Notes: generated by a model from the letters alone, not told the origin. 64,000 nucleotides of DNA from Magicicada septendecula (GCA_034769895.1 CM068370.1:34237747-34301746), one strand, 5' to 3'; counted from the first letter of the stretch, positions 10,807 to 22,840 are shown. Translations and numbers: made by a program.

Positions 10807-11745
10807 ACAAAATAAGTTGTCCGAAATCAACGCCACAAAGCTACGCATGAGATCTTTTGACGCAGCCCAACCAGACAGCTGTTTCGTGTCTAATTATTTT
10901 AGCTGTACGCGTATACAGTTACACCATTGAGGAAAACATTTATTTCGAGGATGTGACAACGCAAGCAGTAGGTGCATACGCTATCATGTCCTGTAAGTAG
11001 TACAGGCTCGCGAGTAAGCTAAGTAGTTTCCATTAGCGCGGCCACGCTGCTCGCGTGTATCGTTCTTCCGCACCCGCTTGTGTACTAACGGAACGTTTCC
11101 TTGTCGTAGTCGGCGGAAGTCCTAGTTAGTACAGTGCAGGAGAATTGCCCGTAATTAAAGCGCTGAATTACTCAAAGTTTCTTGTAATTATTCGTAAAAA
11201 AAAGGAATTGTGTCACATTGCACGAGGGAAGTTGAAATTACAGCCATATATATTTCGTTGCTGTCGTTGTACAAATCGTGTAATCGCCGCGCTTCCGGTA
11301 CCCGGCATGTACACAACAGACATTCCGTTTGTATTCAGCAGACATCGCATGCTGCTGCCGCCTAACCTCTCATTACAATCAGAATTTCGATGCACAATAA
11401 TAAAAATTATAGTAATTTTCCCTTCCACATTTCAATTGATGTACGTTTTCCTTTATACGTAGTTACCGATGAATATGGTTTAGTTGCGGTATCCTGTGCG
11501 CCGCAATTTGGCCGGGACGTTGACACAGTCCGCGCAACCCAAGCCGGAAATAAAAGTTATCGTCATTCCGGTCTCAAGGTTTATGTGATCACGTCTAACA
11601 CGCCCAATAGTATAAACGTAGTATAAGGCCGGTTCGCACTCCCCGAAGTTAAGGAACAGTGACAGTAGGAATCCGACAGTTGAACTGGTAACCAACAGCT
11701 TACTGCTTGGAACAAACACCGTGACAGGATTATCGTACATGTAGC
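10807..11745. other. Unassigned DNA, locally CpG-containing
   Basis: No convincing gene. The opposing open frames at 11145-11462 and 11213-11428 lack any family signature. The section around 11030-11110 is richer in CG dinucleotides than its surroundings. Confidence 0.35.
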
Positions 11746-12014
11746 CTTCTTCTTCTTCTTCTTCTTCTTCTTCTTCTTCTTCTTCTTCTTCTTCTTCTTC
11801 TTCTTCTTCTTCTTCTTCTTCTTCTTCTTCTTCTTCTTCTTCTTCTCCTTCTCCTTCTCCTTCTCCTTCTCCTTCTCCTTCTCCTCCTCCTTCTCCTCCT
11901 CCTCCTCCTCCTCCTCCTCCTCCTCCTCCTCCTCCTCCTCCTCCTCCTCCTCCTCCTCCTCCTCCTCCTTCTTCTTCTTCTTCTTCTTCTTCTTCTTCTT
12001 CTTCTTCTTCTTCT
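11746..12014. repeat. 270-bp (TTC)n-(TCC)n-(TTC)n array
   Basis: Pure pyrimidine trinucleotide array on the plus strand: TTC units, then a zone of alternating TTC/TCC, then TCC, then TTC again. Minus-strand translation gives a run of about 90 Arg or Lys/Glu codons depending on frame. This is a frame through a microsatellite, not a protein. Confidence 0.97.
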
Positions 12015-12379
12015 ATAGAAATTTATAGAAAGTGTAGATTTCATTCGTACATACCATAAACGTTTGCTCTATAACGAAATTATCAAACCAATACGGAGCT
12101 AAAGGCTGCACTAGTGAGGCTGTGCTAAAAATTCCAATAGACGCGACAGAATTTAATTCTTCTACCGTAGTCGATACGTATAAAGTTTCAGGAAATGATG
12201 GGGCAACCACAGTGTCTTCAGTGGAAGGTAGCTGACGAGGTTATTAAGGAGTTTGCAGGGAGACGCGAGAAAATACTTCACAAGCACAGTCTTTTTGAGG
12301 CAATTCTACTATTTAACGTTCTTCAAAACCTCGGACGTCCCAGGCGACCTGAATCTTATGGTCTATACATTGTGATACA

Positions 12380-12620
12380 AATCTTATCGTTTTCTTCTTT
12401 ACATCGTCGATTCTTCTAGCACATCATCCAACCATCTTATCCCAGATCCGGCGCTATTTCTGTTTTTTATAGACTCGCACCCTCAGGATTTTCTTCGGCA
12501 AACAGTGATCATCCATCCGTTCTAGGTGACGTAGCTATTGTATTCGTTGGGCCTTACAGTGTCCTCGCGCTTCAATAGTTCATCCATATCCTGATCACTT
12601 CTTATTTTATGGTTTTATGA
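12380..12620 (-). mobile_element. LINE C-terminal fragment
   Basis: Minus-strand reading with frame breaks: RMDDHCLPKKILRVRVYK, then a DKMVG block and CARR. It aligns with the plus-strand copy at 53880-54270 (RMDDQCVRRKILRAQVYKSR, then RWLDDVLEDVRR). No intact frame. Confidence 0.72.
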
Positions 12621-15286
12621 GAAAGGAATTGTTCGTGCATTTAAAAGCAGGTGTAGGTATAAAACCCTACGAACTGATAAAGGGAGGTGGGTAACGACTT
12701 TGAAACTTATTTCTACAAATACTGGGATAGAATGTTGTGACTGGGGAAGCACACGAAGCTAGTGTCTACTGAACGAGGATGTTCAAAGAAGGACAAAATT
12801 GTTTTGTCCTTAGATGTCGTCACTCCTTAGATGTCTCACAATGACATGTTACTTTTCAAGAATACTGTGTAAGCCTTTTTATCCCCGTAGACCGTAAATC
12901 AGTGAGTTTGAATTGTTTTTCAACAAAGTGACATTGTTGAGCTGGAAAACGACGCTTAACTGACAAACAGTGTAATAACGTAAACATTTATGCCTATAAT
13001 GTAAACAACAACACGAAAACACTCATAAGTAAGCTTCTTCAATCGTTAAATTTGTTAAATTTACTTAACCTCAAAACTTTCGTGTAAAAAGTGATGTTGA
13101 CCTATTTTCGAATAAGTAAAACTGATAACATATATTTATCATTTGGACGAAAAATAATCTTGTTTATTATATTTTTTGTCCACGTGCATGATCCATCATT
13201 GTCTGCATTGAAAGAACGCATTTAAAATGTCGAAGTAATGCGTTACAGACACTTTTGTCAGCTGATTGTGTCCAAATTCAGACCGAGCACGTTGAAACAC
13301 GTGTACGTAGTAATCCTACCTGTGGCACTGTATAGTTTGATCGAGTCAGAACTCTTTCGCTGAAACCCATCGTCAACTTCACAGATTATAATTATTGGGT
13401 ATTCCGGTTTCGTATGGATTGATTCTACAGCCCCGTCTATACCAACAAGATGTTACAGTTTTCACGTCCGGAGTTAGTTTCATTACTATTTTATATTACG
13501 GCTCCAGGTCTTTGATTGCCTGTAAAAACACCAGACGTGTAGGACTGGACCAGAAACGACTGAGAATGACTGCCGCTACAGTGGTCGAAATGTCTGATGT
13601 TTTTAACAGAAGATCACGCCCCAATAGCCGGAGCAGAATATTAGTGAAATACTTCCAGACAGTACAATTCTTTCTTAATCATTTACACTGAAGCCAGAAA
13701 GGAATTTTGTATTTCTTTGGATAATATTTGGCGGGCGCAGAATAAATTGTACGATCAGAATCCTTAATCGAACGTCAAATAACGTTTTCACCTTCATCAG
13801 TAATTAATGATGAATGTGTGTGTGTGTGTGTGTGCGCGCGTGTGCGTACTGTTTGTTGTCTGTGCGGACGGATGGATGCTGTAGCGAGCGTACAGGGATT
13901 ACGATGCAAAAGCTGAAGGTCGACTAACATTGATGGTAAAGGTCAAACCGCGATGGAAGGTCAATTTAATTAGCGTGACTATAGATTACGTGGCAACAAT
14001 GAAGTGCCAGCCAGCTGTTTTGTCGTCGTTTTCGGAGGGGAACGGTCTGGCCTGCAGAAATTCTTCTTATATAATTGCTTATTGTACGCAATAATTACAC
14101 AATTATCTTAATTTTAAAAATTCCACCGTCGTTGAAAATACTGTTCAATTAATTCAGCCCACTTGGCCTCTGTGTAGTTAGGTATGGCCTTATCTTTATT
14201 ATTCTTCATTATTCTGTGTTGTAATAACCTTATTTATAACAACGGTGTTTAATACCGTTGTAATATTCCAATTTATAACATTGTTCGCACAATTGTACCA
14301 TTGTTCTTTTTGTTGTTATATCTGATACTGTAGAGGTCTTATCTTCTGCGTTCCGTAAGGCCCCTTTTATGCATCCGATTTACATCGTACGATACGTTTT
14401 GCGTCTGATTTAACTCCGATTTCTGTCGTGCGTCAAAAATATCGGAAGTTGGTGTGAACAAACTCTTTCAGCGTTGCCATCATCAGTAGACTACTAGTAC
14501 TGAAAATGGATCCGTGCATGTGGTATCTTGAAGAGAAGAAGGAAAAGAAGACACCATGTTTTCATCCTACTAACTGTGCACGACATGTAGACGTTGCTTC
14601 AATCCATTGTTTCTTCTTCAGATTTCTGTTTTTATTACCGTCGGAAGCGGTTTCCTACTTTTTGGATTGCTCTCCTGTTTTGGATTTCATCAGTGAGTCT
14701 TTCTTTGTTAATGACTTCCATATTTTAAAAACGTATTAAGAAAGTCACACGACGACGAGAATATCACCGATTACTTGGCACAACTGCTTCGCCTAGCTAG
14801 GCAGGAAGGTTGGTAGAACTGATGTCTGAAAGTCATACGACACAAAACTCGCGCGAGTGCATAAACGGAAACATTACGGTCCATGTGTCTGGACAACTCG
14901 TCCGATTCTTTATCTGATGCTTTCCTAGGACACGACCGAATGTTTTTGAGTTCGGAACGATACATTTATCGTACTACAGTGTATAAAACGGCCCACATGT
15001 TATCAGTTCAAAATTATAATATTTCATCTGAAGCACTGAGCGACCACTTTTATTCCGGACTTGGTTGTTGTCTTTAGATATTAAATATTTGAACCCGTAT
15101 TTTTTGATTCTTTTGTAACTTACAAATTAATTTGCATTTTCTCGGTTGAAATTTTTTCCTATTTTGCTGATTAAATTACTAAAAAAATATTAAACTTTCT
15201 TAATAAATCGTTAAACTTTCTGTCTTATCTGTGTAATTTTAGATAAGAAATTTAGAATACTTTACTTAGCGTATATTGGCTACTTC
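12621..15286. other. Unassigned DNA
   Basis: No recognised gene. It contains a (TG)n array at 13815-13844. Open frames of 98, 77 and 64 codons (13395, 14506, 14771 minus/14883 plus) show no family motifs. A GGCCCCTTTTATGCATCCGA stretch at 14357 could be the end of a DNA transposon, but I found no partner end. Confidence 0.4.
13815..13844. repeat. (TG)n/(CG) microsatellite
   Basis: TG run that passes into CGCGCG and back to TG. Confidence 0.9.
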
Positions 15287-15797
15287 ATGGCCGGCTCTAG
15301 TAGAAGGCCGGAATATTAAACGTGGCAACGTTGGGTCTGAGGCCTATAAGTATAGTGTAATAAAATAGCTAAAGTAAACATGTTATATTTCGATTTACTT
15401 TCATAGCATTACTAAAATCTTGCGTAGGCCTATTTATAGTTAAATCTAAATTATAGGTCTGTGCGCACTTAGTAGGCCTACTATACGTTTAAGTTGAAGA
15501 AATTAGTGAATTAGTGTTAGGCCTAATGAATTAATTCAATTAGTGTTCAAATTATTGAATTCTTATCATATGAATGAGTTTATTAGTATATTTCTTAAAT
15601 AACATAGTATTTTACATAATAAACTTTTAAGTTGGAAAAAATGAAGAATTATAAAACTGCTGTTAACCGGCAAATAAAAATGACGCGATTTGACTATTGA
15701 AATACATAAATTAAGAGATCGTCTAGTCGGCCTGAAATATCAGCTGGTTCCAGTGTTGCCTCGTTTAGTATTCCGGCCTTCTACTAGAGCCGGCCAT
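15287..15797. mobile_element. 511-bp terminal-inverted-repeat element, unclassified
   Basis: The left end, ATGGCCGGCTCTAGTAGAAG followed by GCCGGAATATTAAACG, is matched in inverted orientation at the right end over about 50 bases. The interior is AT-rich and non-coding and holds three TAGGCCTA octamers (15425, 15473, 15518). The flanks show no obvious target duplication. It is a MITE-like element of unknown superfamily. Confidence 0.8.
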
Positions 15798-16188
15798 TGC
15801 TACTGTCGAATTCATATGGTCCGGACTGTCGAGGTAACACTGTATGTTCACAGCGTGTACATTGTGGATTCGCCACTGTTGCCATTAGTAGTGATGTCCA
15901 TTAATTACCCAGATGAACCCTAGTAGCATCGGGCGGGGGCCGCTTGTTCTCTCCTCATCGGCGGACTGGCGTACGTTGAGTCGGTGTAGTCTCAAGTTGG
16001 ATCGAGCGAGAGGAGGAGGATACAGCAACCTGCCTTACGGAATTTTCAAATATTTAAACGAATGACTGATTGAATCGAGTAATTCTTTGAAAACTGACTC
16101 ACTAGCCTCACCAATTGCACCTTTTTTTTTGACATTTTTTATTTATTTAATTAAGAAAGTTGTGTTAGTGGTTATAATCACAAACAGA

Positions 16189-16511
16189 ATTAACACTGTT
16201 GCACACCACTATAGAAAAATTATTCCGATTAGCGTTTTCAAGCTTCACAGCTCATCATCAGATCGGAAATAACAATAATGGAACTGGACAACGTCTTTAT
16301 AGCCATAGACAACTTCGCTAGTTACTAACAGCCATAATGGGCGTTTAACTTAAAGCTTGTTTACGAAAATGTGTCCGCGCAGTAGGGCAAGTGGGGGTAG
16401 GTAAGACGTTGTCCAGTTCCATTATTGTTATTTCCGATCTGATGATGAGCTGTGAAGCTTGAAAGCGCTAATCGGAATAATTTTTCTATAGTGGTGTGCA
16501 ACAGTGTTAAT
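16189..16511. mobile_element. Foldback element, family B, with hammerhead-like cores
   Basis: Inverted arms 16189-16296 and 16404-16511 (108 bases each, nearly identical) around a 107-base spacer. Each arm has the core CTGATGA, T, GAGCT-GTGA-AGCTT, GAAA (16234-16261 minus; 16439-16465 plus). The stem has a GNRA-type loop. The arms are unrelated to family A. Confidence 0.88.
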
Positions 16512-16620
16512 TTATTTATTAGTTTACAATGTGTCATTATGTGCCAAACCGGATGCCAGTTAATACGGTGAAAAGTGCTTTATCCCTGAAGAGAAGAATA
16601 AGAAGACGCCAATCATCAAA

Positions 16621-16637
16621 ACACACACACACACACA
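16621..16637. repeat. (AC)n microsatellite
   Basis: Short AC run. Confidence 0.85.
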
Positions 16638-17264
16638 TCTTTCGCACTTGACTCAGCTGGAGAGCTGAAAATGTAGATAGTGAATGCTGGAGTAATGGTC
16701 ATTGTACTGGCGAGAATAGGCTATAACTAACATGGGGCCGCTGAGCTGCTAGATTGCTGGCCGAGCGCCATACCCGCTGGTCTCATATTATTATTAGCCT
16801 ATTATTTTACACGCGCGACAGACGTTTTGCTTCTCTGAAGTAAAGGCCGCCGCTGCATTGTTGTCGTTCGACTCCGTGTGTTTGGAATCGCAGCCCTTTG
16901 AACTCGGTAATTGATACGATGAGTAGGCCTAATCCCCCCAAGTCTTGCCAGTTTTTCCGTCCATGTTCTTGGCATCGCTCCACTGCGCTTACAAAACAGC
17001 TGCGATTGTAAAACACAAGACCGAAGTCTTTTCATATTTCCGCATCTCCTGTAAACTCGTAATCTTAGTTCGTCGTATTTCTATACTGCCTCGTTTATTA
17101 TCGAAAATTATTCTCATTCAGCTTAGATAAATCGGACTTTCTTAATTCGAAGAGCTTGACTATTCGATCATTTTTTTATTTCCTTCCTCTTTATAAAGTA
17201 ATATCTCTTCATTGTGCATCTTGTTATTTGAATTAGCAGACTCTGGAATTCCAACTTTGGGGTC

Positions 17265-17422
17265 GTGTTTACTTGCTGACCTGCTACTTGTCACGTTCCG
17301 GACGAGGCCTTTCAGTGTTTCCACGACTTGAAAATGGTGGTTTAGGACTTCAAAATGCTGGAAACACTGAAAGGCCTCGTCCGGAACATGACAAGTAGCA
17401 GTTCAGCACAGGAAGTAAACAC
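17265..17422. repeat. Long inverted repeat
   Basis: Arms 17265-17323 and 17359-17422 pair along almost 60 bases (core GAGGCCTTTCAGTGTTTCCA) with a 35-base spacer. There is no coding sequence and no hammerhead-like core. It resembles a small foldback or MITE. Confidence 0.88.
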
Positions 17423-17564
17423 AAAAAGTTTAAAATCTCTACAAGCAGAAACATAATAAACGGATAACTCGAAATATTTGGAGCCGAAATTTAAGTCCAT
17501 CAAAATGTCGTTAGGTTAGGCAAATTATTAACGAACGCATATTACGTTCATCTTAGCATTGAAG

Positions 17565-17771
17565 CTTTCACGGTCGAAGTTATCTTCAGTAAAATTATTT
17601 TCCGGGCTGTTGGGGGGTGGTCTGCTTTGAACACAAGAGGCCCCTGTCGACAAGGGCAGTCGGAGAAGTCAGCGCTTGCTGAGCACCTTCTGGCCTATGA
17701 CGACCACGTGGTGAAGTAAGTGCGACGGTTTGGGGTCGCGTCGTCATTTACTCACTACGTGGAGCAGAACA
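17565..17771. mobile_element. Foldback element, family C (partial)
   Basis: Shares its left end (AAGCTTTCACGGTCGAAGTT, then a CCGGGCTGTTGG block) and an internal GTCGTCATTTA...GGAGCAGAACA block with the copy at 38887-39170. The core hairpin is disrupted. Confidence 0.7.
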
Positions 17772-17986
17772 GAAAATCGCTACGTTCTACGAACTGGTAA
17801 TAAAAAAATAAAAAAAAAGATACCACTGAAATATTCTGTCTCCGTCGATCGTCTAGCGTTCTTAGTGACGTAGCTGAAGCTTTCAAATTTTACCGCTCGT
17901 TTCGTTCTGTCGGGGTCTCTCTTTTGCCCAAAAAGGTTCTTTTTTCTTCGTGGGTCTTCCGTTCTAGCCATGAAATTAAAACCGTT

Positions 17987-18392
17987 TAGTGGCATATTTA
18001 CGGGAGGGGACGAACGGAACCAACCCCCCCTCCCCAGAGCGGCGAAAAAGACGACGAATTTGGTTAGTCTCTTAATTTCTAGGCTGTTGTATTATTTTTT
18101 CGGCTGTGTACGCTAATATAGTAGTAGTAAATACACAAACAGGTTTAGACCTATTACACAGCATTGGCAGCGTGTAGTTTTGAAATATGAAATATAGGAA
18201 AAAGCGATTCAGTCAGTAAGTACCTTGTAAACGATATTCCGGTAACGCGAATTACCGTTTACTTTAATGGGACTGGTTTCAGCCGCTTTAAAGATAGTAG
18301 GCCTAATTGTGATTAGTCTTAACTTGTTTTTTGTTCTGTGTGAAGCCGACCCGGCCCCGGACCCCCAAGGGTAAATTCTAGACACGCCGTTG
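17987..18392 (+). mobile_element. hAT MITE, copy 1
   Basis: About 400 bp with ends TAGTGGCATATTTACG and ...CTAGACACGCCGTTG, degenerate versions of CAGGGGCGTATTTACG / CTAGATACGCCACTG. The flanks AAACCGTT and AAGCCATT match at 6 of 8 positions, as expected of an old 8-bp duplication. It carries a 6-bp GGCCTA insertion at about 18300 absent from the other copies. Non-coding. Confidence 0.85.
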
Positions 18393-18781
18393 AAGCCATT
18401 GTCTCAACTAATCATTTTACACCGTACTTAATCTTCTGTTCAAATCCTCTTTTACATTCCGTATCTCGGATCATAGGCCTATGCGAGAATTGAGTCCGCC
18501 ATATCCCGCCTAATCGATTTCTTGTTATCCTTAAATATTTTACGACTCCTCCATTATCAATTCGGGCTGTGCTAAATTTTTCGTATTTCAGTCTTTAACA
18601 AACTATTTTTGCCGATGAGCGCTCATAGGTATTTGAATTTATCGACTTGTTTTTCATCAACTTTGCTTTACACTTTCATTTGTCGGCGCCCGTGAATATA
18701 ATCGTAAGTTTATATGCGAGATGAGGCCCGACAGCGTATTGTATATACGATTTTATACCTAGAATGCGTTGGCTACATTAT

Positions 18782-19068
18782 CAGTGGCGTGTCTGGAATT
18801 TGGCTTTGCGGGTGGTCCGAGAACGGGTCGGCTTCATATAAAAGAAAAACAAGTCAAGACTAATCAAGATCTTTAAAGTGGCCGAAAACGCGTGATCACA
18901 TCCTGAAATGAGTCCCATTAAAGTAAACGGTAATAACACAACAAACAAACGCGTTATTGAAACGTTGTTAAAAAATAGTTATTGACTGAATTGATTTTCC
19001 TATATTCCATATTCCAAACGTATATTCTAAATGTAGTATAATAAACCTGTTTGTATATTTTTAAACAG
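18782..19068 (-). mobile_element. hAT MITE, copy 2, truncated
   Basis: Starts CAGTGGCGTGTCTGGAATTT and follows the family consensus in reverse orientation to a TTTGTATATTT block, where it stops. The CAGGGGCG end is missing. Confidence 0.85.
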
Positions 19069-19478
19069 CTACCCATACTTTCACTGCTGGCCACGCGCAA
19101 CACGTCATACTTATAGCTACAGAGTCATACTGTTAACATTAGCATGTCGGTGACGCGAACTCATAAGATTTTACCCATTCAAAAAATCGCCCAACGTGGC
19201 TATAGCAGTTTTCACTTCAAAAATTAGCTGCTACCAGAACAAAAGTCAAGTCACGACATTGCATTGCATTTATAGCATTCATTAAATAGTGGGGCGTCTT
19301 TGCACCCATGGCTGTATTACAGCTTCCGGGACGTGCCCGATGGCTGTCAGATGGAAACGGTGCTGGACTTTCACAAAACAGGTGGCCTCGCCACGACATA
19401 GCTGCGCACCATCGTAAAGATACTTGCGCACACTGATAATAAGTGTTCCTGTCATAGTACTGATTAGTCTGATAGATT

Positions 19479-19900
19479 CAGTGGCGTATCTAGAATTTGG
19501 TATGGGGGGAGGGTCCGGTCGAGTCGGCTTCATACAAAAAAAGTGAAGACTAATCAATATTAATATCTGTAATGTGGTTGAAAAACGTGTGATATCATAC
19601 TGAAGTCAATCCCATTCTAATTAACGGTAATAACACAATAAAAATAAGCGTTATTGAAACACTGTTTAGAAGATATTTATTTGACTGAATTGATTACCCT
19701 TCATTTCATATTTCAAAAAGTATACCCTGCTAATGCCTTGCACTAGATCGTGTTTGTATATTTAAACAAGAGTTACTACTATATTATCGTACGAAGCTGA
19801 TAAAACAATAAAACAGCCTAAAAATTAAGACATTAACAAAATTCGTCGACTTTTTCATTCGACCCTCCCGTTCGACCCTACCCTCCTAAATACGCCCCTG
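19479..19900 (-). mobile_element. hAT MITE, copy 3
   Basis: Complete ends CAGTGGCGTATCTAG and AAATACGCCCCTG. The flanks GATAGATT and AATTGACT match at 5 of 8 positions. Non-coding. Confidence 0.87.
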
Positions 19901-21068
19901 AATTGACTTGCAGTAAAATTTAAGTGTGAATATTCAGTATCCAAAGAAGACCTTCGAAACTCTAGACTACCAAGCGTTGTGGGTAGTTAGACGTTGTAAT
20001 GTCACCGGGGTTCGATCCGTTAATGAAGGCGTGGTGACTGCGTTAACGAACGGAAATGGCCGCGTGTCGACCCAGGACGGTATCTGCGCCTACAAGGTGT
20101 ATAAAACGGAAACTTGCTCTGCACTGTGCAGTGGGTGTAGGTCACCGTCGCTTAGGGCACCAGGTGAACTTTAGACGGTCTCATTAACTGGCTTTGCACA
20201 TAATCGCTTTCTTGAGTGATAGGGTGCAGTGGAAGCTTTCGCGCGGGAAATAGTGTATGTGCGAATGAGTACAGGGGAAAAATGAAAGCTTGTAGGTAAT
20301 CACGTACGCACACGTCCCGGAGAGGTAGAGTTTTGTCAGTGCGCGCGCTTTACCAACGCTTTACCTAGTACCCAGAGTGTTGAAGTAATTCATTTTCTCT
20401 TATAATTTTGTATAAGTTTGTTGTTGCTCTTTCGCTTTCTAAAACAGTTAGTTGTTTTGTTATTGGATTATTTTCAAGCAAAGTCTCTAACAAGGGTAGG
20501 TGACTATAATAACAAAGTACGAAAAGGGCTTTTCAAGCGTGCATTCTGTTCGAAAGACGGTTAAATAACGTGGTGTGAGCCTGAAGACGACTTTTTTTTA
20601 GATAAGGTTTTTTCTGCGAATTTCCTCCCGCAAAACAGTCGATCGTTTCGAAACGGTTGTGCACAAGTGGAAGCGGCGTTACTGCGCGCGTACCGTATGA
20701 TAGTCTGGCGTTTTTATAGCTGTTTAACGGCCGCGTATGCGAACGGTGTAGAGAAAATGATGAGTTACGGGGCGCGGTTTGCTGTCGGCGGCAGAACAAC
20801 GCGTTTTAATGGCTCGCGGTGAATCGTTGTTCAATAAAACTGCATCATTGGCACGTTGTACGCTTATAGTTGTGTTACACTCCAGAAATATCGTGCAGTT
20901 TGACTGATATGGTTCGATGATCAACTTAGATTCAGTGTAGACGGAGACTGTGTTTACTACGGTAAGGTCTGACCGCATTAACCGGACAACTCACGCTGTC
21001 TTGACCATCGCGTAGCTATATTTAATACCTCCAGTTGCGCAGTTGGGCAATATTGGTTTAGTAAACTT
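19901..21068. other. Unassigned DNA, relatively CpG-rich
   Basis: No gene identified. Short open frames (19926, 20533 minus, 20724 minus) lack signatures. A GGGGTTCGATCC string at 20008 looks like a tRNA B box but has no acceptor or D-arm partner. Confidence 0.4.
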
Positions 21069-21766
21069 CAAAGGCGTATTTATGGGGGAGACGAACGGAA
21101 CCAGACTCCCCCCCCCCCCCGAGGGTCGAAAATTAACGGGAATTTTTTTTAATGTCATAATTTTTAAGCTGTTTTATTAATTTCTCAGCCGTGCACGATC
21201 ATACAGTAGTAATACTTTTTTTAAATATTGGTCTACAAAAGTTTTTGCGTGTACGTTTGATATTTGAAATATAGGAGAATCAGGTCAGTAACTATCTTAT
21301 AAACAATGAATTTTTCGGTGAAGGGTTTGTGAGAATCGGTCAAAAATATAACACAACTTTTAACTTATTTGTGTCGACGTTTCGACAATGTTTATTGTCA
21401 TCATCAGGACAGTTGTTGCCGACGCCAAACACATTCACAGTTGTCGAAACACATAAACATTGTCGAAACGTCGACACAAATAAGTTAAAAGTTGTGTTAT
21501 ATTTTTGACCGATCTTCACAAACCCTTTACCGAAAAATTCATTGATTGACGATCACTACGAATTTAAGGACTTATAAACAATGCTTCTTTAGCGCTTGCT
21601 TGTTATTGTGTTATTACTTTAATGGGATTGATTTCAGTATGATATTACACGTTTTCAGTCACTTTAAAGATTGTAATATTTATTAGTCTTAAACTGTTTT
21701 TCTTTTGTATGAAGCCCACTCGACCGGACCCCCTCCCCCCAAGGCCAAATTCTATACACGCCACTG
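21069..21766 (+). mobile_element. hAT MITE, copy 4, host of a nested foldback
   Basis: Ends CAAAGGCGTATTTATG and TATACACGCCACTG. Flanks GTAAACTT and GCAAAGTT (6 of 8). The copy is split at 21308/21571 by a later insertion; joining the two sides gives the usual length of about 420 bp. Confidence 0.88.
21309..21570. mobile_element. Nested foldback, family D, with 13-bp target duplication
   Basis: Inserted in the hAT MITE between two copies of CTTATAAACAATG (21296-21308 and 21571-21583). The arms pair over roughly 85 bases (GGGTTTGTGAG, ATATAACACAACTTTTAACT and so on). The left arm reads, on the minus strand at 21379-21407, CTGATGA, T, GACAAT-AAAC-ATTGTC, GAAAC. The right arm keeps ACATTGTCGAAACG but lost CTGATGA. 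A 30-base non-paired tail precedes the right duplication, so it may move by a target-primed process. Confidence 0.9.
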
Positions 21767-21774
21767 GCAAAGTT

Positions 21775-22314
21775 AGCGTGTAGGTAAATAGGGCAGTATA
21801 ACCTAACGTAAAATTAGGTAATTAGTTATGAATTCTCATGAGTGGTCGGTAATAGTAACGTTTATTTTACTCAATTTTGACATAAGCCAAGGTGAATAAG
21901 TGATTAAATAAACATGTTCTGTCGATAAAATATTTGTTTAAATACCATAATATGAAAAGTTGCACCATATTCACTTATTTATGTTTCTGAACTACGTTGA
22001 GATAAGTCTGGAGATGTTGCTTCAGTTTACGATAGCCTATTGACGGTAACTAGCGTAGGTTTCGTCTTAGATTTCAAATACTTTCTTCCAGAATTAGTTT
22101 GTTCTTCCCCTTCCCCTAATTCGTTCCTTCACCAAATTTAAAATACGATTTATGTAGCACTGACAAATTTGGAGCCCACCAGACGGTATATTTTATCCTT
22201 CTGATTAATATTCGTCCGATAGTTATCACTCGTTAGTCAGGATAGTGGAAAGAGGTTTGATTTTCATTTGGTGATCGCTGTCTTCAGAGCTCAGTGTGTG
22301 GTTATAGTAGAACA
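21775..22314. other. Unassigned AT-rich DNA
   Basis: Nothing recognised. Confidence 0.35.
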
Positions 22315-22840
22315 TTTTTTTTTCGTGTCGGCCATCTAAGGACCACATGCCAATTTCAATTCTTTACTCTTTGTTCTTTCCTTTTTTCCAATATTCCTTC
22401 ATCTTCTCACTGTGTCTGTTCTTCCTGTCTTCAGTCCACTTTGAACCTGCGTTTTTCTCTTTCCTACCCTGGACTCCCTCCATTTTTAACACTTTTGCCC
22501 GAAAAACTTCTCCTTCAATTGCTCCTTCTGCATGTATATTATTTTTTTCTAAATCCTTTTGGACTTTTTCAATCCAACTTGATGTTGACTTCTTCCCCCA
22601 CAGATATTTGAAGATTTGCTCTGACAACCCATTGTCGTACATTCTATATAAATGTCCAAAAAATAATAGTCTTCTTTTTCTCATTGTTTCTGTCATATTT
22701 TCTATACTTTGATATATTTCATCATTACTTCTTAATTTCCAATCTTCTGACGTTTTACGTGGGCCTATTATTTTCCTAATAATTCGTCTTTCAAATATTT
22801 CTAGTTTGTCTAAATGCTAGACAATGCTAGACATTCACTT
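22315..22840 (-). mobile_element. LINE C-terminal fragment, FGHLYRM family
   Basis: The minus-strand frame 22364-22696 reads MRKRRLLFFGHLYRM, then KYLWGKKSTSSWIEKVQKDL and a KVLKMEGVQGR block. Shorter and longer copies lie at 27525 (-) and 33380 (+). The 3' end is the left edge, near 22320, followed by a T-run on the plus strand. Upstream parts are broken. Confidence 0.87.

Noticed and set aside
11730-12044. 104-codon poly-Arg frame
   Set aside because: Translation of a trinucleotide microsatellite.
13780-13815. CTTCATCAG near GTTTTC as a hammerhead-like core
   Set aside because: Only four bases separate the two blocks, so no stem II can form.
19990-20030. tRNA-like B box GGGGTTCGATCC
   Set aside because: No matching A box, acceptor stem or T-stem pairing.
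22294-22712. Two plus-strand frames of 105 and 121 codons
   Set aside because: They are the complement of the LINE ORF2 tail on the minus strand.
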